A program made the position numbers and the translations under genes. DNA of 64,000 nucleotides, taken from assembly GCF_006715635.1 (NCBI RefSeq), contig NZ_VFNP01000002.1:2480001-2544000 (forward strand), read 5' to 3'. This DNA comes from Streptomyces sp. SLBN-118 (GTDB lineage: Bacteria; Actinomycetota; Actinomycetes; Streptomycetales; Streptomycetaceae). Shown piece after piece: positions 58,267 to 64,000 of this stretch. Under the pieces are notes generated by a model that saw nothing but the letters and a program-made list of their open reading frames with translations, searched no databases and had not been told where the DNA came from. The first letter of the stretch is position 1. Every line of letters begins with the position of its first letter.

Positions 58267-59376
58267 CTACGCGGAGCGGCCGAAGCCGATGGTCGGGACC
58301 GCCCTGCGCAGCGGCCAGGGCCTGGCCGGGGCGGGCAGCAGCGCTTCCAGGAAGGCGTACCGCCGCAGGGCCGCGGGGTCCTGGTCGGCGACGACCTGAA
58401 CGTGCTGCCACCATGCCGCGATCTCGGACCAGCCGGGCGCGGAGAGTGATCCGCCGAACTCCTGCACCGACAGGGCGGCCGTCAGCCCGGCGAAGGCGAG
58501 CCGGTCGGCGAGCGGCCAGCCGGCGAGGGTGCCGGTGACGAACCCTGCCACGAACACGTCCCCGGCCCCCGTCGGGTCGAGCGCCTCCACCTCGATGGCC
58601 GGAACCTGAGCGCTCTCACCGGTCGCCCCGTCCACCGCGTAGGCGCCCTCCGCACCCAGCGTGACGACGGCGACCGGAACCCGTTCTGTCAGCGCGCGGG
58701 CGGCTGCGCGCGGGCAGTCGGTGCGGGTGTAGCGCATCGCCTCCTCCGCGTTGGGCAGGAAGGCCTCGCAGTGCTCCAGATCGGCGAGGTCGTCGGGGTC
58801 CCAGCGGCCGGTCTCGTCCCAGCCGACGTCGGCGAAGATGCGGGTGCCCTTGCGGGCGGCCTGCGCGATCCACTCGGCCCGGCCCGGTGTCAGCGACGCG
58901 ACGGCGGCGCGGGCGGGCGGCGGGCAGTCAGGGGCGGGCTCCGGCGGCGGGGCCTCGTGGCCGTGGGAGACCATCGTGCGTTCGCCCTCGTACGCCATGG
59001 AGACGGTGACGGGCGAGTGCCAGCCGGGGACGGTGCGTGAGAGGGCGAGGTCGATGCCCTCACCCTGTTCGAGGGCGTCCCAGCAGTACTCGCCGTAGTG
59101 GTCGTCCCCGAAGGCGGCGGCGAGCGAGGTGCGCAGCCCGAGGCGGGCGAGGGCGGTGGCCATGTTGGCGACGCCCCCGGGGCTCGATCCCATGCCGCGG
59201 GCCCAGGACTCGGTGCCGCGGACGGGCGCGGAGTCGAGGCCGGTGAAGATGATGTCCAGGAAGACGTTGCCGGTGAGGTAGACGTCGCAGGCCGGGTCGT
59301 CGGGGGTCCGCAGGCCCGCGAGCGGGTCGAGGCAGGCGGCCGCGTGGTCCCGTTGCTCTCCGAGTCGAGTGCTCAC
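58267..59376 (-). CDS. PfkB-family carbohydrate kinase
   Basis: A 369-residue ribokinase-like sugar kinase. The N-terminal GNVFLDIIFTGL, the GMGSSPGGVANMATALARLG glycine-rich patch, and ALDPTGAGDVFVAGFVTGTL with the catalytic Asp identify it. The substrate could be a sugar acid, since a glucarate dehydratase gene lies 68 bases upstream on the same strand, for instance 2-keto-3-deoxy compounds; this is inference. A GTG start. Confidence 0.87.
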   Translation of the reverse strand: MSTRLGEQRDHAAACLDPLAGLRTPDDPACDVYLTGNVFLDIIFTGLDSAPVRGTESWARGMGSSPGGVANMATALARLGLRTSLAAAFGDDHYGEYCWDALEQGEGIDLALSRTVPGWHSPVTVSMAYEGERTMVSHGHEAPPPEPAPDCPPPARAAVASLTPGRAEWIAQAARKGTRIFADVGWDETGRWDPDDLADLEHCEAFLPNAEEAMRYTRTDCPRAAARALTERVPVAVVTLGAEGAYAVDGATGESAQVPAIEVEALDPTGAGDVFVAGFVTGTLAGWPLADRLAFAGLTAALSVQEFGGSLSAPGWSEIAAWWQHVQVVADQDPAALRRYAFLEALLPAPARPWPLRRAVPTIGFGRSA

Positions 59377-59444
59377 CGTGCCGCTCCTGGTACGTGGTGC
59401 AGATCAGGCCAGTCTGCCCGATGGAGCGGCTGGGGGCGCCCGGG

Positions 59445-60743
59445 CTACCAGCGCGGGACGGGCGGTGCGGCCCAGCCCGGCTCGGCGACCCGCATCGCCG
59501 CCGCGTCGTCGCGTTCGCGCATCGTGCCGTCGTCGTCGAGCCAGCGCCGGTTCAGGCGGGCGAGCTTGTCCCGGTCGAGTTCGACGCCGAGCCCCGGCAG
59601 ATCGCTGACGGTGATACGGCCGTCCTTGAAGTCGAGGCGCTCGGTGATGACGTCCTCGGTCTGCCAGGGGTAGTGGCTGTCGCAGGCGTGGTCCAGACGG
59701 GGGACGACGGCGGCGACATGGGTCATGGCGGCGAGGCTGATACCCAGGTGCGTATTGGAGTGCATGGACAGGCCGACCCCGAACGTGCCGCAGATCGCGG
59801 CCAGTTCACGGGTGTTTAGCAGTCCGCCCCAGTAGTGGTGGTCGCAGAGAACGATCTGGACGGCGCCGCGCGCGAAGGCCTCCGGGATCTCCGCGAAGGT
59901 GGTAACGCACATGTTGGTCGCGAGCGGCACTCCGGTGGCGGCAGCCACGGCGGCCATCCGGTCGGTGCCGCTCGCCGGGTCCTCCAGATACTCCAGTACG
60001 TCCCCGAGCTCCTCCGCGACCCTCAGCGAGGTCTCGACCGACCAGGCGCCGTTGGGGTCCAGCCGTAGCGGCTGTCCCGGGAAGGCCTCCGCGAGCGCCC
60101 GTACGGCCGCGATCTCCTGGTCCGGCTCGAAGACGCCGCCCTTGAGCTTGAAGGAGGCGAAGCCGTACCGGCGCGAGAAACGCCTGGCCTGGGCGACCAC
60201 ACCCGCCGGGTCGAGCGCCGCGCCCCAGTCGTCCGGCTCCCCGGCCCCGCCCGGGTGTCCGGCCCAGCGGTAGAAGAGATACGCGCTGTACTCGACGGCG
60301 TCGCGCACCTTGCCCCCGAGCAGCGCGTGCACGGGCAGCCCCAGTGCCTTGCCGAGCGCGTCGAGGCAGGCGACCTCGAAGCCGGAGACGACGGACAGCC
60401 GCAGTTTGTCGGCCGTCTGCACCCCGCGCAGTCCGCCCGCGTCGACGGCGTCCGCGCCCGTGGCCCGGGGCGAATCGCCGCACACGAGGTCGGCAAGCCG
60501 GTCCAGGCCGTTCACATCGCTGACCTGGCGGCCGGGCAGCGCGTCCGCCAAGGGCGCTGCGAGGTCGAGGTACTTGGTGTCTCCGTAGGTTTCGCCGACG
60601 CCGGTGACACCGTCGGCCGTGACCACTTCGACGATGAGGCGGGGGGTGTACGGCTGGTGCACGCCCTGGGTGTTGAGCAGCGGCGGGTCGGCGACGAGGA
60701 TCGGGGTGAGCCGCACCTCGGTGATCGTCAGGTCCCGCGCCAC
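59445..60743 (-). CDS. Glucarate dehydratase-like enolase superfamily enzyme
   Basis: A 432-residue acid-sugar dehydratase. TGVGETYG and the YGFASFKLKGGVFEPDQE block (KxK base, near residue 190), RLDPNGAWS (metal Asp), EYLEDPASG, and the MHSNTHLGISLAAMTH His segment near 345 follow the glucarate dehydratase pattern of the enolase superfamily. GTG with GGGAG six bases upstream is preferred to an upstream start lying inside the operator. An ATGTA-n7-TACAT palindrome lies directly before the ribosome site. Confidence 0.88.
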   Translation of the reverse strand: MARDLTITEVRLTPILVADPPLLNTQGVHQPYTPRLIVEVVTADGVTGVGETYGDTKYLDLAAPLADALPGRQVSDVNGLDRLADLVCGDSPRATGADAVDAGGLRGVQTADKLRLSVVSGFEVACLDALGKALGLPVHALLGGKVRDAVEYSAYLFYRWAGHPGGAGEPDDWGAALDPAGVVAQARRFSRRYGFASFKLKGGVFEPDQEIAAVRALAEAFPGQPLRLDPNGAWSVETSLRVAEELGDVLEYLEDPASGTDRMAAVAAATGVPLATNMCVTTFAEIPEAFARGAVQIVLCDHHYWGGLLNTRELAAICGTFGVGLSMHSNTHLGISLAAMTHVAAVVPRLDHACDSHYPWQTEDVITERLDFKDGRITVSDLPGLGVELDRDKLARLNRRWLDDDGTMRERDDAAAMRVAEPGWAAPPVPRW

Positions 60744-60755
60744 CGCCGTCTCCCT

Positions 60756-60772
60756 ATGTAGATGCCGTACAT
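60756..60772. promoter_or_regulatory. ATGTA-n7-TACAT operator upstream of the dehydratase gene
   Basis: A perfect 5-base inverted repeat 13 bases before the start codon, of the TGTA...TACA form seen in GntR-family operators. Nothing else in this window encodes a GntR protein, so the regulator would be elsewhere. Confidence 0.45.
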
Positions 60773-60866
60773 GGATGAGAACGAGATCGAGACTAGATAC
60801 AGCGCGGAGGGCAGTCAATGGGACCGTGTGCTGCTCACCGAACGGGTGATACGGCTTTCGCCTCGT

Positions 60867-61775
60867 TCACTGGTGCCTCTTGGGGAGGGGAACGCGCAAC
60901 AGGTCCTGGGCGATGGTCAGTTCGCCGTCGAACCCGGCCGCGCGTGCCTGCCGCTCGAACTCGTCCGGGTCGCTGTAGCGCTGCGAGAAGTGCGTGAGAA
61001 CCAGATGCCGCACTCCCGCGTCGCGGGCGGCCCGCGCCGCCTGCCCGGCGGTCAGGTGGCCGTGGTCCGTGGCCAGTTGTCCGTCCTCGTCGAGGAAGGT
61101 CGACTCGATGACGAGCATGTCGCAACCGTCCGCGAGCGCGTGCACGCCGTCGCAGAGGCGGGTGTCCATGACGAAGGCGAACCGCTGTCCCTTGCGGACC
61201 TCGCTGACCTCGGCCAGGGTGACGCCGTTCACCTCGCCCTCGCGCAGGAGCCGCCCCACGTCGGGACCCTTGATGCCGTGCGCGGCGAGCTCCTCGGGCA
61301 GCATGCGGCGGCCGTCCGGCTCGGTGACGCAGTAGCCGTACGACTCGACGGGGTGCGAGAGCCTGCGGGCTTCGAGGGTGTACGAGCCGGTCTCGGCCAG
61401 CACTCCGTCGGCGGCGACGGGGGCCTGGATCAGCTCGACGGTTTCGCGGTAGGCCGTCGCGTACCGCAGCCGGTCGAAGAAACGCTGCCCGCTTGCCGGG
61501 TAGTGCGCGGACACCTCGTGCGGGACCCGGTCGAGGTTGATGCGCTGGATCACTCCGGCGAGGCCGAGGGAGTGGTCGCCGTGGAAATGCGTGACGCAGA
61601 TCCGGTTGATGTCGTGCGCGGCGACCCCGGCCCGCAGCATCTGGCGCTGCGTGCCCTCGCCGGGGTCGAACAGCATGCCCTCGCCGTCCCAGCGCAGGAG
61701 GTAGCCGTTGTGGTTGCGATGCCGGGTCGGGACCTGGCTGGCGGTACCGAGCACGACCAATTCACGTACGGACAA
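60867..61775 (-). CDS. rnz: Ribonuclease Z
   Basis: A 302-residue tRNA 3'-processing endonuclease of the metallo-beta-lactamase fold. [13 protein letters not shown] gives HxHxDH at residues 63-68, with VMDTRLCD (metal Asp) and [11 protein letters not shown] near the C-terminus. The start appears to be TTG, with AAGGAAG ten bases upstream; no ATG or GTG gives the family's N-terminus. Upstream lies a HIT gene. Confidence 0.93.
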   Translation of the reverse strand: MSVRELVVLGTASQVPTRHRNHNGYLLRWDGEGMLFDPGEGTQRQMLRAGVAAHDINRICVTHFHGDHSLGLAGVIQRINLDRVPHEVSAHYPASGQRFFDRLRYATAYRETVELIQAPVAADGVLAETGSYTLEARRLSHPVESYGYCVTEPDGRRMLPEELAAHGIKGPDVGRLLREGEVNGVTLAEVSEVRKGQRFAFVMDTRLCDGVHALADGCDMLVIESTFLDEDGQLATDHGHLTAGQAARAARDAGVRHLVLTHFSQRYSDPDEFERQARAAGFDGELTIAQDLLRVPLPKRHQ

Positions 61776-61790
61776 GGTGAGTCGGCTTCC

Positions 61791-62150
61791 TTATCCCGGG
61801 GGCCATTCGAGACCGCGGCCGCCCAGCAGATGCGCGTGGGCGTGGAAGACCGTCTGGCCGGCACCGCTTCCCGTGTTGAAGACGAGCCGGTATCCGGCGC
61901 CGTCCACCTTCTCCTCGGCGGCGACCTCACCCGCCTCGCGCAGCACATCGGCGGCGAGCTCCGGCTCGGCGGCGGCGAGCGAGGCGGCGTCACGGTAGTG
62001 CGCCTTGGGGATGATCAGAATGTGGGTGGGGGCCTGGGGGTTGATGTCGCGGAAGGCGACGATCCGTTCGGTCTCCCGTACGACGGTGGCGGGCACCTCC
62101 CCCGCGACGATCTTGCAGAACAGGCAGTCAGCCTGCGGTTCTCCCGCCAT
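61791..62150 (-). CDS. HIT family protein (histidine triad)
   Basis: A 119-residue nucleotide-binding hydrolase of the HINT type. CLFCKI at the start, FRDINPQAPTHILIIPKAH and the triad VFHAHAHLLGG near residue 103 are diagnostic. GAGGAGG lies eight bases before the ATG. It starts upstream of rnz with 15 bases between, probably in one unit. Confidence 0.93.
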   Translation of the reverse strand: MAGEPQADCLFCKIVAGEVPATVVRETERIVAFRDINPQAPTHILIIPKAHYRDAASLAAAEPELAADVLREAGEVAAEEKVDGAGYRLVFNTGSGAGQTVFHAHAHLLGGRGLEWPPG

Positions 62151-62277
62151 GCCGGGGTCCTCCTCGCGTGGGTCCACTACGGCTTGCATCGTATCGGCCA
62201 CGCGCGCCGCCGCCGGGCGCCGGTCCGTGGGGACCGGCGCCCGGTGCGGCAGGCAGCCAGCGTCCTGGGTCGTGCCG

Positions 62278-64000
62278 TCACAGTCCCTGGGGCAGGTCCG
62301 GCGGGGACTTCGCCGGGTTCTCCGACAGCACCGCGAGCGCCATCCGTACCGCCTCGTCCAGCTGCGGGTCGCGCCCCGCCGCATGGTCCTGAGGGGACAT
62401 CACCACCTCCACGTCCGGGTCGACGCCGTGGTTCTCCACGCCCCAGCCGTACCCCTCCAGCCAGAACGCGTACTTGGGCTGGGTCACCAGCGTCCCGTCC
62501 ACCAGGGAGTACCGGCTGTCAATGCCTACAACGCCTCCCCAGGTGCGTGTTCCCACGACCGGGCCGATGCCGAGCGCCTTGATCGCCGCGTTGACGATGT
62601 CGCCGTCCGAGCCCGAGAACTCGTTCGCCACCGCGACCACGGGGCCGCGCGGCGCGTCCTGCGGGTAGCTGAACGGCTGCATCCCGCGCGGCAGGTCCCA
62701 GCCCACGATCCGGCGCGCCAGCTTCTCGACGACGAGTTGGGAGGTGTGCCCGCCGCGGTTCTCGCGTACGTCCACCACCAGGCCCTCGCAGGCGACCTCG
62801 ATCCGCAGATCGCGGTGGATCTGGGCCCAACCGGGCGCCTGCATGTCGGGGACGTGCAGATAGCCGAGGCGACCGCCGGACTTCTCATGGACGTAGGCAC
62901 GACGGTCCGCTACCCAGGCGTGGTAGCGCAGCGGCTCCTCGTCACTGAGCGGTACGACCACAGCGTGGCGCGGATCGCCGCCGCCCGCCGGGGAAACGGT
63001 CAGTTCGACGGGCTTGCCCGCGGCGCCCACGAGCAGCGGTCCGGGCCCGGCGACCGGGTCCACCGGCCTGCCGTCCACCGCGAGGATCGCGTCGCCCGCG
63101 CGGACGGCGACGCCGGGCGCCGCGAGCGGTGAGTGGGCGTTCGGGTCGGACGTCTCGGACGGCAGGATGCGGTCGATCCGCCAGGCTCCGTCCGCCGCAC
63201 GGGAGATGTCCGCTCCCAGCAGGCCCTGGCGGGTGCTCGCGCTTCCGTACCCGCCGCGCGGCGTGACATAGGCGTGCGAGGTGCCGAGCTCGCCCTGCAC
63301 CTCCCAGAGCAGATCGATCAGATCGTCGTGGGTGGCCACCCTGGACAGGATCGGGCGGTAGCGGTCCAGGACGCCGTCCCAGTCGACGCCGCCGAGGTCC
63401 GCGCGCCAGAAGTTGTCGCGCATCAGGCGCCCGGCCTCGTCGTACATCTGCCGCCACTCGGCGGCCGGGTCGACGCTGCCGCGCACCCGCGAGAGGTCGA
63501 CGGTGATGTTGGTGTCGCTGTCCTCGTCCCGCGAGGCCCTGCGGTCGCTCGGGACCACCTTGAGCTTGCCGTCGGTGTACAGCAGCACCCGCTTGCCGTC
63601 TCCGCTGACGGAGAAGCTCGTCGCGTCCGGGGTGAGTTCCTCGCTCCGCTGCTGGACGAGGTCGTACCTCTCCAGAGCAGTCTGGGGCCCCGGGTCGTCC
63701 GGCGTCGCACGGGTCGCGCCGAGGACGCCGCGCAGCGGGTGGCGCAGCCACAGCAGTCCGTCCTTGGCGGCGCGCAGCGTGGAGTAGCTGGCGGCCTCGA
63801 CGGGGAAGGGCACTATCCGGTCGGCGAGCCCTTCGAGGTCGATACGGGTCACGGGGACGCCACTGTCCTCGCCCTCCTGCCGTACCTGGTCCTTGTCCTT
63901 GTCCGTCTCGAACGCCCGGCCGTGGCGCTGCGGCCCGAACGGCGAGGGCGTGGCGGCCGCCAGCGTGATCAGATGCGGGCGGCAGCCGCGGACGAAGGCG
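62278..64000 (-). CDS. Tricorn-type S41 peptidase, C-terminal part (runs off window)
   Basis: The last about 574 residues of a large tricorn protease-like protein; the gene continues past 64000 and its start is not visible. The end of a beta-propeller (HLITLAAATPSPFGPQRHG, then SFSVSGDGKRVLLYTDGKLKV) precedes a core-1 helical domain, a PDZ domain (VAVRAGDAILAVDGRPVDP) and the S41 core. Catalytic candidates are GTSHAYV (Ser-His), FSGSDGDI with the nucleophile Ser, and VENHGVDPDVEV with the Glu. It should degrade peptides released by the proteasome or other proteases in the cytosol. Confidence 0.9.
   Translation of the reverse strand, partial: AFVRGCRPHLITLAAATPSPFGPQRHGRAFETDKDKDQVRQEGEDSGVPVTRIDLEGLADRIVPFPVEAASYSTLRAAKDGLLWLRHPLRGVLGATRATPDDPGPQTALERYDLVQQRSEELTPDATSFSVSGDGKRVLLYTDGKLKVVPSDRRASRDEDSDTNITVDLSRVRGSVDPAAEWRQMYDEAGRLMRDNFWRADLGGVDWDGVLDRYRPILSRVATHDDLIDLLWEVQGELGTSHAYVTPRGGYGSASTRQGLLGADISRAADGAWRIDRILPSETSDPNAHSPLAAPGVAVRAGDAILAVDGRPVDPVAGPGPLLVGAAGKPVELTVSPAGGGDPRHAVVVPLSDEEPLRYHAWVADRRAYVHEKSGGRLGYLHVPDMQAPGWAQIHRDLRIEVACEGLVVDVRENRGGHTSQLVVEKLARRIVGWDLPRGMQPFSYPQDAPRGPVVAVANEFSGSDGDIVNAAIKALGIGPVVGTRTWGGVVGIDSRYSLVDGTLVTQPKYAFWLEGYGWGVENHGVDPDVEVVMSPQDHAAGRDPQLDEAVRMALAVLSENPAKSPPDLPQGL

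Overview
The window is a piece of a high-GC actinomycete chromosome, almost certainly Streptomyces. The evidence is the extreme third-position GC, GTG and TTG starts, families typical of the genus (MmyB-type XRE regulators, DUF6192/RacP, DUF6243, DUF6381, class F sortase), and a gene order that follows the conserved Streptomyces core: glyS, zinc ABC transporter and Zur, uppS, recO, leuA, M4 protease, era, corC, ybeY, phoH. I see no rRNA, tRNA or CRISPR array.

Layout. 1-5.3 kb: a DUF218 protein, a mycothiol-type DinB-fold protein, the assimilatory nitrate reductase NasA, a gamma-glutamylcyclotransferase-like protein overlapping CutA, and a Uma2 nuclease-fold protein. 5.4-8.5 kb: a small exported protein next to a class F sortase, a TSUP permease and a PrmC-like methyltransferase. 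8.9-13.0 kb: nitrate/nitrite assimilation (FAD oxidoreductase, NirB, NirD) behind a candidate GlnR site, with a weaker site before nasA. 13.1-16.8 kb: an SDR enzyme, a P450 with its ferredoxin behind a long palindrome, and an ArsR-type regulator. 17.0-20.5 kb: pyruvate phosphate dikinase, with terminator hairpins and a MITE-like palindromic element at its 3' end and an unusual chain of small palindromes upstream. 21-26.5 kb: DusB, two DHA2-type MFS exporters (one divergent from an XRE regulator) and small proteins.

26.7-31.8 kb: glyS, then the zinc-uptake operon znuA-znuC-znuB-zur with two Zur-like boxes and probable leaderless translation. 31.8-34.6 kb is the accessory patch: a 32-bp tandem array, a frameshifted double zinc-ribbon gene, a DUF6192 gene, a racP-like gene cut off by an IS5-family transposase remnant, and DUF6381. 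34.7-39.2 kb: a seven-domain hybrid histidine kinase followed by a membrane diguanylate cyclase. 39.2-40.0 kb is non-coding, with 80-bp direct repeats. 40-47.5 kb: uppS, recO, DUF1905, a membrane protein, ferredoxin reductase, a zinc-ribbon/TerB protein, and leuA with a leader peptide carrying four leucines in a row. 47.7-49.1 kb: a cytosolic protealysin-like M4 protease with its emfourin inhibitor. 49.1-58.1 kb: era, a DUF916/WxL surface pair, a degenerate cytidine deaminase fold, a lipoprotein, a second MmyB-type regulator, MmcQ, and the overlapping corC-ybeY-phoH cluster. 58.3-64 kb: PfkB kinase, glucarate dehydratase, RNase Z, a HIT protein and the C-terminal part of a tricorn-type S41 protease that runs off the window.

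No wholly new defence or biosynthetic system stands out. The most unusual material is the palindrome chain upstream of ppdK, the remodelled racO/racP-IS5 island with its split zinc-ribbon gene, the sortase/substrate pair without an LPXTG motif, and the WxL/DUF916 pair in an actinomycete.
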